Shown piece after piece: positions 27,577 to 36,435 of a DNA stretch of 64,000 bases. The notes beneath the pieces were generated by a model. The model was not told where the DNA came from and searched no databases. It saw only the letters and a list, made by a program, of their open reading frames with translations. Source of the DNA: an uncultured Myroides sp. (lineage in GTDB: Bacteria; Bacteroidota; Bacteroidia; Flavobacteriales; Flavobacteriaceae); assembly GCA_913777665.1 (NCBI GenBank), contig CAJYTF010000034.1:1-64000 (forward strand), given 5' to 3'. The translations under genes and the position numbers were made by a program. Each line of letters starts with the position of its first letter. Position 1 is the first letter of the stretch.

Positions 27577-29205
27577 TTAATCCGCAGTCTCATCTTCACT
27601 GATATTTGATAATAATTTACCTTTAGTAATTAACGTATCTAATTCCTCCATAAGTTTTTCAACAATTATGTTCATTTGAATTATCTTTTCTGCATTAAGG
27701 GATGAAGGACTGTGATGTAAAGTCATATGTTTATTGACATAAGGAAAGAAATCCGCCCAGAAATGTTCTATCAAGTATTCATGTTTTCTTAAGTTTATAT
27801 CAGCATATAAGGACAACTGCCATAGTGATTTGGCACACAGATAATGAGGTAAATAATACGTTTTGACAAAAATGTATGTTCTGCAAAAAGACAGAAAAAA
27901 CAATGCGAAAATTGAATCTAAAGCTTGAAAATTTGTTGTAGAATTATTCACTATCGAAGAGAACTGCATAGCTACGTCTTTTGTTGATCTGTAATAGAAA
28001 TATAGATCAGAATGATAAGGTTGATGTGGAACTTCCCAATGAAATGCAGGATGATTTTTATCTGATGAATATAAAAGGAATTTATCTTGTAAATTTCGGG
28101 TAAAGAAACTCTGATACTTATAAAGATTTGTCTGTATCCAGTAACGGCTGTGGCTTAAGAGGACAAATTCAATTTTCCCTTCCACTTTACTTTTAAGCGA
28201 TTGGTTAATTGAACTTAACTTTTCATTACCCACACCGTTTGCTATCAGCATTAAATAATAGGTCGTTTTATCGTCATATTTATTTTCATGGAATAAATAA
28301 ATCTGTTCTGTATCAGTTGATTTTAAAATGGTTTCAATAATAATTTCAAGAATTGGACATTTTACTTTTTCATCTATTTCATTGAGAGAACTATTTTTTT
28401 TCGACAAACTTTTTCTTATTCGTTTATTTAATTCCTCCAATCGTTTTTCAACCAGCTGATAAAGGTTCTGCTCAGCAATAGATATCGCTTCGTAGAATTC
28501 ACTTTTATATATTGTATCATCTTGCGCAGTTGCTTCTTTTGCTTGTGTAATCAAATCAGTAAGGTAGTACTTGTTGTGGCTGTTTTTTACAAAGTATTTC
28601 TGGATCTCGGGAATATATTCTGTTAGTCGGCTGATTCTCTCATCCAAATTAATTACATCTAAACTTCTTCCGGAATAAAGCTCTTCCAAATAACTAATGT
28701 TATATTCCATTAACTTACCATAAGATGTAAAAACATGATTAGAACATCCCTCTGAAATAAGAGTTTTAATTTGTGATTTATAGATATCATAATCGTGAAA
28801 AAAACTTCCTTGATAGGTATTAAATTTTTTCTTGAATTTTTTCCAGTTTCTCGGGATAACGAATGAATCTTTCATTTCTTCATTCTGATAGATCATTTTT
28901 GATTGATGACAGTATAATTCAATAAACGGATCTCCTAAAGAACATCGGTGATTTAGCTTTACAGAACTAACAATATATACATCAATCTTATAAAGCTTTT
29001 TAACTTTGTGAATCCATTTATTTTGCCGTATCTGATCTACATTACTGTTTTGATCAGTGTGAATAATCAGATATGAAAACACAGTATGTGTGTTTTTAGT
29101 AAAAAACATTTGAACGATTTTATACTGATTTACTAATTGCCGTAGAACATCTTCCAGAAATTCATTTTCCAATTCGGGAAATGTAGTTTTTTTTAAACTT
29201 TTCAT
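27577..29205 (-). CDS. Tandem nucleotidyltransferase-like/HEPN-like protein, copy 2 (intact)
   Basis: A 542-residue protein related to the frameshifted gene at 3496-5072. Read by pattern it has two NTase-like regions, at about 20-110 (YKIVQMFFTKNTHTVFSYLI, LYKIDVYIVSS) and 255-340 (EQIYLFHENKYDDKTTYYLM, VEFVLLSHSRYWIQ-like), then a C-terminal helical region (about 360-530; FCRTYIFVKTYYLPHYLCAK) resembling HEPN domains of Bacteroidota NTase-HEPN proteins. The GSxAxG motif needed for nucleotide transfer is absent from both NTase-like parts, and no RxxxxH HEPN RNase motif was found. It may be a binding or signalling protein rather than an enzyme. It lies 12 bp downstream of the 204-residue gene, probably in one transcript. 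Confidence 0.6.
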   Translation of the reverse strand: MKSLKKTTFPELENEFLEDVLRQLVNQYKIVQMFFTKNTHTVFSYLIIHTDQNSNVDQIRQNKWIHKVKKLYKIDVYIVSSVKLNHRCSLGDPFIELYCHQSKMIYQNEEMKDSFVIPRNWKKFKKKFNTYQGSFFHDYDIYKSQIKTLISEGCSNHVFTSYGKLMEYNISYLEELYSGRSLDVINLDERISRLTEYIPEIQKYFVKNSHNKYYLTDLITQAKEATAQDDTIYKSEFYEAISIAEQNLYQLVEKRLEELNKRIRKSLSKKNSSLNEIDEKVKCPILEIIIETILKSTDTEQIYLFHENKYDDKTTYYLMLIANGVGNEKLSSINQSLKSKVEGKIEFVLLSHSRYWIQTNLYKYQSFFTRNLQDKFLLYSSDKNHPAFHWEVPHQPYHSDLYFYYRSTKDVAMQFSSIVNNSTTNFQALDSIFALFFLSFCRTYIFVKTYYLPHYLCAKSLWQLSLYADINLRKHEYLIEHFWADFFPYVNKHMTLHHSPSSLNAEKIIQMNIIVEKLMEELDTLITKGKLLSNISEDETAD

Positions 29206-29217
29206 ATTTTATAATTA

Positions 29218-29832
29218 TTAATTATGATTAGAAATTGTGTAGTTGATATAAACAGATTCTAAAAACATTCGGACTAGCGCAAACCAAGCCATTAAGTCAA
29301 AATGTTCTTTTAATTCTGAATTGTTTTGGAGATTAAGAATGTCTTCAAAGTTTAAATTGACATCTCGAATTTTAAGTTGGAACTTTTCGTAATAATCTAT
29401 TCCAACCACTGATAAAATGATGGTAAGCAGGTAGTTCTTAAACTTGTCTAAACTAATTGAGCTTAAAACATATCTGAGACTTCCAATACAGTCGTCCTCG
29501 TTATTCTGTTTTTCTTGCATCTTATAACAAAAATGCACAAGTAAATGAAGACAGGATAAAAGCCCAGCCGTCTTTACATCATCTGCTTGAGCATTGAGAA
29601 TTTGAAGTTTACCTGATAACAATTCTTTTAACTCGTAATCCTGCAAAAGTTCAGGGTATGCATCCAACAATATGTTAATCTTAGGATTTTTCAATTTTCT
29701 TATCAGTTCTAGAATTCCATCTTCGAGTTGAGACTTTTCTGAATCTTGCATCAACATTTTCAATGCTTTCTTTGCTTGCTCTAGAGATATTAAAACTCTG
29801 TTCTCTCTTTTAATGTTTTCATCGTTATCCAT
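29218..29832 (-). CDS. Module protein of unknown function (204 aa)
   Basis: A 204-residue, mostly helical cytoplasmic protein I do not recognise. Helices are evident at about 17-45 (SLEQAKKALKMLMQ), 85-110 (DDVKTAGLLSCLHLLVHFCY), 120-150 and 175-200. No enzymatic motif is visible. It is 12 bp from the NTase/HEPN-like gene and separated from the 183-residue gene by 68 bp containing two GGATA repeats, so it probably starts a transcript shared with the NTase/HEPN-like gene. No copy of it lies beside the first module at 3.5-5.9 kb. Confidence 0.6.
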   Translation of the reverse strand: MDNDENIKRENRVLISLEQAKKALKMLMQDSEKSQLEDGILELIRKLKNPKINILLDAYPELLQDYELKELLSGKLQILNAQADDVKTAGLLSCLHLLVHFCYKMQEKQNNEDDCIGSLRYVLSSISLDKFKNYLLTIILSVVGIDYYEKFQLKIRDVNLNFEDILNLQNNSELKEHFDLMAWFALVRMFLESVYINYTISNHN

Positions 29833-29873
29833 ATCGTAAAATTTAGCTTTAGTAAAGTTGGAAATGTGCAGAA

Positions 29874-29906
29874 GGATATTCTATTCCGTAAATGGATATA
29901 TTATTC
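29874..29906. repeat. Two GGATA direct repeats upstream of the 204-aa gene (candidate operator)
   Basis: GGATA at 29874 and 29894 (spacing 20 bp), each followed within about 8 bp by TATTC. They lie 42-62 bp upstream of the 29832 start and reach into the end of the 183-residue gene. Confidence 0.5.
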
Positions 29907-30452
29907 AAAAGATTCTTTATGCCTTTTGATTTTTTCAATACCTCGTTCCCTAATCAGCCCACCTGCATCAAGCATTTTAATTAACTGAATATAAAATGTA
30001 GTTAGTTCATAATCAGGATCTCCACAATCAGGCGACAATGAAAGTTGTGTAATTTCAGATAAGAAAAATTCAAAGTCTTGTAGTTTCTTCTCTTCAAATA
30101 CACTTTGAAGCACTAAAAAAGGGTTATCATATTCTTCTTTTGTAAGGGACGAAAAATGAAACACTGTTTCCGATCGAGAACACTCTTTTACTTTCCATTT
30201 TTTACGTTTCCCATTAAGAGAGTGACATGCTTTGACAAAAGTTCTTAAAGCACTGTAAAAGACAAAAACATTGCATGGCTTGTCCTGTTTGTAAACTTTT
30301 CTCTTATAGCAGTAAAGCACTGCTTCTCTTAAATTTTGCTTATAATAGTCAAGATGTGCAAAGTCGAAAACGGCATCAAATGCCTCAAAGGGACTATTTG
30401 TACTAAACCCTGCCCAAAATCTTGTTTCAAAGGATATTTTATTCTTTTTCAT
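29901..30452 (-). CDS. Module protein of unknown function (183 aa)
   Basis: A 183-residue protein. I recall similar proteins in other Flavobacteria beside the same type of HTH regulator, but I cannot name a family. Recognisable patches are ISFETRFWAGFSTNSPFEAF (about 6-25), FYSALRTFVKACHSL (65-79), SLTKEEYDNPFLVLQ (102-116) and the C-terminal LIRERGIEKIKRHKE. There is no signal peptide or membrane segment. It is divergent from the HTH gene at 30631, with three GGATA-like repeats between the two. Confidence 0.6.
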   Translation of the reverse strand: MKKNKISFETRFWAGFSTNSPFEAFDAVFDFAHLDYYKQNLREAVLYCYKRKVYKQDKPCNVFVFYSALRTFVKACHSLNGKRKKWKVKECSRSETVFHFSSLTKEEYDNPFLVLQSVFEEKKLQDFEFFLSEITQLSLSPDCGDPDYELTTFYIQLIKMLDAGGLIRERGIEKIKRHKESFE

Positions 30453-30497
30453 AGTGATAAGATTTAATATTACCCATCTAAGGTCTATTGATCGGAA

Positions 30498-30560
30498 GGA
30501 ATAATCTATTCGTGATGAGGATATAATATCTTAGAAAATGGATATTTTAGAGTATATTTT
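30498..30560. repeat. GGATA direct repeats between the 183-aa and HTH genes (candidate operator)
   Basis: GGAAT at 30498, GGATA at 30519 and GGATA at 30540, exactly 21 bp apart. The last overlaps the expected -33 region of the HTH promoter at 30562-30569. Confidence 0.55.
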
Positions 30561-30561
30561 T

Positions 30562-30569
30562 TATCTTTG
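30562..30569 (+). promoter_or_regulatory. -7 promoter element for HTH gene, copy 2
   Basis: TATCTTTG matches TAnnTTTG. A GGATA repeat abuts it, so binding there should affect the HTH gene itself. Confidence 0.5.
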
Positions 30570-30630
30570 AAATTCAGACTTTTTAAACCGAATGGTTTTA
30601 TCTTTGAACCTTCAAAAAATAGTACAACTT

Positions 30631-31050
30631 ATGGAACAGAAAATACATCAGGGAAGGAATGTTAAACGCTTTAGAGAAATGCTTGGAATTAAACAAGAAG
30701 GATTAGCGTTTGATCTTGGAGATGATTGGAATCAGAAGAAAATTTCCTTACTGGAGCAAAAGGACGTAATTGAAGATGATTTACTTAAACAGATTTCAAA
30801 CATATTGAAGATTCCTGTTGAAGCTATCCAGAATTTTGATGAAGAGCAGGCTGTTAATATTATTGCAAATACATATTCATTTCAGGATTTTAAAGACAAT
30901 GCAGTTGCTTCTGGATTTAGCTACCAACCGTCTTTCAATAGCGTTGATAAAATCGTACAGCTATATGACGAAAAAATTGCTTTGTACGAGCGCATGTTGA
31001 AAGAGAAAGATGAAATGATGGCAAGGCTTGAAAAATTAATCAATAAGTAA
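30631..31050 (+). CDS. XRE-like HTH regulator with C-terminal coiled coil, copy 2
   Basis: A 139-residue protein; the start at 30631 (MEQKIHQGRN) matches the paralogue at 5497 and is preferred over an in-frame ATG at 30592. It has an N-terminal HTH (about 8-65; RNVKRFREMLGIKQEGLAFD) and a charged C-terminal helix (EKIALYERMLKEKDEMMARL). Divergent from the 183-residue gene across a GGATA array. The conserved company of this HTH with NTase/HEPN-like genes in two places argues it is their regulator. Target inferred, not shown. Confidence 0.8.
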   Translation: MEQKIHQGRNVKRFREMLGIKQEGLAFDLGDDWNQKKISLLEQKDVIEDDLLKQISNILKIPVEAIQNFDEEQAVNIIANTYSFQDFKDNAVASGFSYQPSFNSVDKIVQLYDEKIALYERMLKEKDEMMARLEKLINK

Positions 31051-31060
31051 AATATAGTTA

Positions 31061-31098
31061 AAAAGAAAGGCTCAACTGATTAGTTGAGCCTTTCTTTT
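31061..31098. terminator. Terminator between HTH copy 2 and the helicase-nuclease
   Basis: A perfect 16-bp stem (AAAAGAAAGGCTCAAC and its complement) with a 6-nt loop between converging genes. Confidence 0.9.
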
Positions 31099-31114
31099 TA
31101 ATTGCTAGGTTATT

Positions 31115-34100
31115 TTATTTCTCTATCAATTTTGGGATAAATTGTCTAATGACTTTCCACTCATTTTCATAATAGTTATTTAGTACAGATTTACCCTCGG
31201 CTGTAAAACTGGTAAAGACAAGTCGTTGTATATTTTGGTAGATATTTTTAGGTAAAATACTATATTCTATATTGTTAACATTTTGATAAACGACTTTGTA
31301 TCCTTGTAAATGTAAAAGTTCTCTAGTAGTAATTCTTTCTGTCTTATGAGCTTTAAAAACTATTTCTTCATCTCGTTTTATATTCATTGCAATTATAGAA
31401 TCTTCTTCAATGAGTTTTAAGTACAATATTTTAGCGTTTGGATTTTTTCCATTTGAATAATGGTAATTCATTCTTTTATCTAAAATAGATTGTACATAGA
31501 CTTTGTTTATATGCCCATTGTCGTAGCATTGTAAAAGAAAGCCGTTTCTATATTTTTCTTCAATGGGTAAAGAAAACAAACTACTTTCGTCTGAATGTTC
31601 TTGAATTTTGTAAGTGTTATCATTGAAAAGATTGAAATAACAAAGTATTTTAGTTTCATCAGAAAATAAATCAACGCCATTAGACTTCTTCAAATCTTCT
31701 TCAATCATATCTATGAATGATTTATGTCTTTGGTTGTTAATGTTACCGTTTGACTGAGTTAAAGAATCCGAAGTGTAAACTTCATCTTCTAATATGTCAA
31801 TATATGATTTACGCAGTAAAGAAACATCTTTCAAATTATTATCTGCATCTTCGTAATCATCACATTCATTTTCTGAAACCTCAAAGACATGAAGAGGTTT
31901 TTGAAAAATTATTGAATTGTCCTTTTTTGTGTTCTTTTCGATAAAGTCAATAATTTTTTCAATTTCTTCCTTTTGATTTCTCTTAAATGCAGAATAAAGG
32001 ACACGATATACTTTCCAGCCAACACGTTCCAAAAACTCTTGTCTTTCTATATCGTAAGCTACATCTTCGGGAAGCGAGTGGAATGGGTCTCCATCACACT
32101 CAATCGCAATCATTTTTCCGTTGTTGTGAACTACTAAATCTATTTTGAAATTTATGTAAACTTGTTTTCCGAGTTTATGATTATAAAAAAGTTCTGCTTC
32201 TTTGACATTATATTGAGGCTGAATATAGCTATATCCGTTTCCAATAAGTGACTTTGTTATATCGTACTCGAACCAACTATCAAAGGGTTCTGGAACATTA
32301 TGCCTAAATCTTTCAACATTATAATCGTCAATTTGTAATGATTGAATAGGCTTTACTTCATCATTAAAGAAAGTAAGAATTCTATTTCGAAAATCGCTCG
32401 ATTGTAAGTGCTCAGATTTGACAGAATGAAATAAAATCATTTGTTCTTTCGCTCTACTTAGAGCAACATTGATTTTCTTAAATTCGTCTTGACTACTTAT
32501 AATAGCTCTTGGTTTTGCATTTTGGTTTTCTTTTAATTTTTGAAAATCCAATGCTACACCAAGCGAGACTATCATTACATCTCTTTCATCTCCTTGAAAT
32601 TTTGGAGAATCTTCGATAATAAGTTTGTGTTTATCTATTTTTTCTTTTCCAAATTCATTTGCTAAATCCTCTTTTATGTCTTTAAGTTTTTCTGTATGAT
32701 TTACAGTTCCTAAACTAACTACACCAATTGATTTATTAGCGTATTGATCATCATTCAGAATTCTTTGTAAAAATTTCTTGATTTCTTGAATCTCTTTGTG
32801 AACGATCTTGTCTTCGGAAAAAGCATCTTTTACAAAAAAAGTTTCTTTCGGATTCAATCTATTTGAATTAATCTGTTTAAGCGGTCTTAGTGAATTATCA
32901 TAAAATTCTCTTTTTGAAAATTCAATGATTTCGGGAACACATCTAAAATGTTCTCTAAGTGTTAAGTTAGAAGTTCCTGCTACCATTTTTGAAAGCATAA
33001 ACAAGCTGTTATCACTTTTTATATGAAGTGCATTAGTTCCTAAAAATTTAAGATGTTTGTTTTTTATAGATTCAAAATCGTTTCCGTCTGCACCTGTTAA
33101 ACTGCTTGGAGATGTTTGTTTATCATCTCCAACTATTATCATATTTTCGGCATAATAGCTTAAAATAAGACTGTTGAAATCTAATTGACTTGCTTCGTCA
33201 ACAATAATACAATCAAAAATTTCAGGTTCGCTTCCTACTGAATTCAAAACATCATTAAATTTCATAACCCAGCAAGATAATCGCTTACTTATATCAATGC
33301 TATTTTTGCGAGTTAATATTTGATATTGTGTTTGATTCCGAATTTTTCTAACGCTTTGAGAAAGATTGTATTTATATTCTTCTAAAAGATTTATGAACGC
33401 ATCAACTTCATCTTTTTCAAATTTATTCTTGAAATTTGATTTTGCTAAGTCAAATAAAATATCGCATTTGACTTGAAATATTTTTTTGTTGATAAAAGAT
33501 AACTCCTCTTTACATTTTTGCAAGTCGACAAATTCATTTTGTTTTATGAACTCGTTGGCAGAAGCATACTCAAAATTTTCTTTTGAAATATAATGATTAG
33601 CAACATTTTTAAATGACTCATAAGTATTAGGAAGTAAATTATTTAGATACTTCTTAACATTGATAAAAGTTTGTTCAATTTCAATTTGCTTGCCTATTTC
33701 TAAAAACGTAGTTTTTAAACCTTCAAATTTTTGAACATCATCAATTTTATTGACAGGTAAAAATTCCGAGAAAATTCCATTAATCATAGATTGCTCCATA
33801 ATACTGTCAATATTTTGAAGCACTTGTCTTTGTTCAGTCAATTTATTGTTTAGATTTTGTAGTTTTTCAAAATCGTCTTTTAATAAAATTGCTTTTCGCG
33901 CTAATTCATCAATGTTGAACAAATTAATCTGACTGTACTCTGAAAGATTGATAAAATCAGAATTAAACTGAATTTGGGAAACAACATTTTTGTTGATTTC
34001 CACTTTTTTTAGAACACCGTTTAAAACTTTACATTTTTCAAGCAAATTTGAATTGTCATCAAAAGAAAATGTGAAGCCATTTTGTTTCAATAAATTGAAA

Positions 34101-36301
34101 TTATTATTGATGACAATGAGGTTTTCGATTAACAACTTTAGTTGTAACATTTCAGTTTTGTTATTACACTTTTTACTGTTAATGGTAAACTGTTCTAAAT
34201 ATGAAACTTGTTTAAAATTTGAATTTGCAAGTCTTGTTAGAAATCCCGCTTTACCATTTTCAGCAAATGACAAATAGGTTTCTATATCTAAAAGATATTT
34301 TGTCCCGTTTTGTGTAAAGTCGCTAAAAGTTTTGTTAGCGGTCAAGTTTTCTTGCGAAATACGAGAATTGATTTGCTTTTGAAGTTGTTCTAATTCTTTG
34401 ACGTTTTTAAGAACAATATCAGCATTTGAAAACTCATTTGCAATATCTGCTATTTTATCTAACTGTATTTTTAGTACTTTATCTTTTGAATACTCTGTTA
34501 ATCCTAAGTGATTTAATTGCTTATTGTAGCTTTCTTGAAGCAATAAGAAATTTTTAAAATCAAAATTCTCTAATTTGTTTAAAACTGTGGAAATATCAAT
34601 ATCTAAAGAATTACTATAACGTATTTCGATATCAGACAATTCTTTGTACTTCAATATTTCTTGTCTAATTAATTCAAAATTAGATAACTCTTCGTTAGTA
34701 AGTTCGTCTTGAATCCAATTCCATTCTTCGGAATCTTTGGATTCAAATTTTTCAACTATTTGATAGGCTCTTAAACTATTAAAAGAATCATTGATTCTTA
34801 TTTGGGTGTATTCTTTTTCAAGAACTTGAATGATTTCAGATTTAAGTCTTAAATATTCCGCTTTTAAGTTGTCTAATTCCTCAATTTTAGATTCAACATT
34901 TAAGTAAAAACTATCCATTAATATTTTTGAGATATTCCCAATACTTTTTTCTAAAGAGAATCGATTTTGATTGGTTTCCAACTGAATTTTTGTAAAGATT
35001 AGATCATCAAATGTTTCAGGAATCTTGTCTAATAATGATTCTAACGCCTTGTCTGTTTGAGCGGTAACAAGAACCTTTTTACCTTGAGCCAATAAAGAGC
35101 ATAGTATATTTACTATTGTATGTGACTTTCCTGTTCCTGGAGGACCTGTTACAACCGTTAATCTATTTTTCAAATAGTTTTCATAAATCTGTTTTTGTTC
35201 TTTGTTGAATGGAAGAGGAAAAAATACAGAGAAATCCTCCTCTCCATTTAGATTTTTGGCTTTTGTTTTATGGCTTTCAAAAAGTTCGTCTTTAAAATAG
35301 TTTGGTTTAGTATAGGAATTGTTTCCAGATGACTCCGGGTTTCTGACCAATAGATTAAATAACTTAGCTTCAACTTCATTATCTTCACTGTACTTAATTA
35401 TTGAGTCAGTTAATTTTTCAAAAAAACGAGGCTTTCTTTGCTTAATGTTTATTGCTGGAGAAAATGAAATTTTAAAATAATCTTCTCTAAAATGGTCGCT
35501 TTCTGGTCTATATATGGAATTTTCAAATTCAGAATTGCTGGAAATCTTTTGAATAGATTTTGCTATTAAGTCTTTAAAATCATTTTCAAAAATATCTTCG
35601 TAACCTAATTCTGTTATTCGTTCTTCAAATCTATCAATTATGTTTGATAAAATTTCTTTCTCAATTGGAGTATTATTGAGAAAGAAAAAATCACCATAAG
35701 GACTATCAAAGTCTGAAAATGATATTTTTACGACATTATTTGAATCAATATCTAACGATAAGGGAAAATGAAATAAATGTTGATTGGTTTTAGAGAGGTT
35801 TCCGTTATTGTTGAGTTTCGAGTATTGAACAAAACCAACACTTAAAACGATTTCTAAATTAGAATCATTTTTTATGTCGTTATACGCTCTATATAGCTTT
35901 GAATAAACTTCTTTGTTCTTCTTGAATTTTTTTAATTTTTCAATCTCATTTTTACCTTCTGTTGAATTTTGAAAGCCTTGAAGTTCTTCTTCATCGTCAT
36001 TTACGCTTTCAAACTTGTTTTTAGCTTCGTCAAATTCAATAATTCCCACAAATTTGTTTGGAATATTTATATTGGGCTTTAAAGGTTTCTCCAGTGAAAA
36101 AATTAAAGGATTTTTATTAAATTTAGATGTAAAAATGTTAGTTAGTGTAGATTCACAAATACCTGCATTAATGAAACTGTCAATGTCATTGTTCCAAATG
36201 AAGTTACTCGAAACATTAGAATTTAATACGTCTTTTACACCTCTTTCGAGTAGTTTTTTATATTCTTTTAGAAAGATTATGTATTGGTTAAGTACATTCA
36301 T
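31115..36301 (-). CDS. SF1 (Upf1-like) helicase fused to a Vsr/DUF559-like nuclease
   Basis: A 1728-residue protein. The SF1 helicase has Walker A VTGPPGTGKSHTI (about 384-396), motif II CIIVDEASQLDF (about 1030) and the late NVALSRAKEQMILFHS. A long coiled-coil region (about 430-1000) lies between the P-loop and motif II. After the helicase, at about 1330-1460, is a Vsr/DUF559-like nuclease: INFKIDLVVHNNGKMIAIEC, DGDPFHS and FLERVGWKVYRV, with a possible D-ECD catalytic set. A further C-terminal region (about 1600-1728) is unassigned. Large helicase-nuclease fusions of this sort occur in phage defence, but I cannot place this one in a named system. It is transcribed from its own promoter. 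Confidence 0.82.
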   Translation of the reverse strand: MNVLNQYIIFLKEYKKLLERGVKDVLNSNVSSNFIWNNDIDSFINAGICESTLTNIFTSKFNKNPLIFSLEKPLKPNINIPNKFVGIIEFDEAKNKFESVNDDEEELQGFQNSTEGKNEIEKLKKFKKNKEVYSKLYRAYNDIKNDSNLEIVLSVGFVQYSKLNNNGNLSKTNQHLFHFPLSLDIDSNNVVKISFSDFDSPYGDFFFLNNTPIEKEILSNIIDRFEERITELGYEDIFENDFKDLIAKSIQKISSNSEFENSIYRPESDHFREDYFKISFSPAINIKQRKPRFFEKLTDSIIKYSEDNEVEAKLFNLLVRNPESSGNNSYTKPNYFKDELFESHKTKAKNLNGEEDFSVFFPLPFNKEQKQIYENYLKNRLTVVTGPPGTGKSHTIVNILCSLLAQGKKVLVTAQTDKALESLLDKIPETFDDLIFTKIQLETNQNRFSLEKSIGNISKILMDSFYLNVESKIEELDNLKAEYLRLKSEIIQVLEKEYTQIRINDSFNSLRAYQIVEKFESKDSEEWNWIQDELTNEELSNFELIRQEILKYKELSDIEIRYSNSLDIDISTVLNKLENFDFKNFLLLQESYNKQLNHLGLTEYSKDKVLKIQLDKIADIANEFSNADIVLKNVKELEQLQKQINSRISQENLTANKTFSDFTQNGTKYLLDIETYLSFAENGKAGFLTRLANSNFKQVSYLEQFTINSKKCNNKTEMLQLKLLIENLIVINNNFNLLKQNGFTFSFDDNSNLLEKCKVLNGVLKKVEINKNVVSQIQFNSDFINLSEYSQINLFNIDELARKAILLKDDFEKLQNLNNKLTEQRQVLQNIDSIMEQSMINGIFSEFLPVNKIDDVQKFEGLKTTFLEIGKQIEIEQTFINVKKYLNNLLPNTYESFKNVANHYISKENFEYASANEFIKQNEFVDLQKCKEELSFINKKIFQVKCDILFDLAKSNFKNKFEKDEVDAFINLLEEYKYNLSQSVRKIRNQTQYQILTRKNSIDISKRLSCWVMKFNDVLNSVGSEPEIFDCIIVDEASQLDFNSLILSYYAENMIIVGDDKQTSPSSLTGADGNDFESIKNKHLKFLGTNALHIKSDNSLFMLSKMVAGTSNLTLREHFRCVPEIIEFSKREFYDNSLRPLKQINSNRLNPKETFFVKDAFSEDKIVHKEIQEIKKFLQRILNDDQYANKSIGVVSLGTVNHTEKLKDIKEDLANEFGKEKIDKHKLIIEDSPKFQGDERDVMIVSLGVALDFQKLKENQNAKPRAIISSQDEFKKINVALSRAKEQMILFHSVKSEHLQSSDFRNRILTFFNDEVKPIQSLQIDDYNVERFRHNVPEPFDSWFEYDITKSLIGNGYSYIQPQYNVKEAELFYNHKLGKQVYINFKIDLVVHNNGKMIAIECDGDPFHSLPEDVAYDIERQEFLERVGWKVYRVLYSAFKRNQKEEIEKIIDFIEKNTKKDNSIIFQKPLHVFEVSENECDDYEDADNNLKDVSLLRKSYIDILEDEVYTSDSLTQSNGNINNQRHKSFIDMIEEDLKKSNGVDLFSDETKILCYFNLFNDNTYKIQEHSDESSLFSLPIEEKYRNGFLLQCYDNGHINKVYVQSILDKRMNYHYSNGKNPNAKILYLKLIEEDSIIAMNIKRDEEIVFKAHKTERITTRELLHLQGYKVVYQNVNNIEYSILPKNIYQNIQRLVFTSFTAEGKSVLNNYYENEWKVIRQFIPKLIEK

Positions 36302-36327
36302 TTAGTTTCGATAGTAAAACGTTCTTT

Positions 36328-36335
36328 CAAATTTA
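36328..36335 (-). promoter_or_regulatory. -7 promoter element for the helicase-nuclease
   Basis: TAAATTTG on the minus strand, 27 bp before the ATG at 36301. Confidence 0.5.
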
Positions 36336-36388
36336 CATTTTTTTTCGAGTTAATAATATATTATGTGTATTCAGGCTTTGAAATTTAA

Positions 36389-36415
36389 AAAGCCAACGCT
36401 TACAGCATTGGCTTT
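36389..36415 (-). terminator. Terminator after the integrase gene
   Basis: Stem AAAGCCAACGC against GCATTGGCTTT (one G-U), followed on the minus strand by a T run, about 20 bp past the integrase stop. Confidence 0.7.
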
Positions 36416-36435
36416 CCTTGGTTACTTTATAAATT

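Noticed and set aside
27577..29205. Assignment of the 542-aa protein to RteC
   Set aside because: RteC is also found beside mobile-element genes, but length, domain layout and the tandem NTase-like pattern do not match it.
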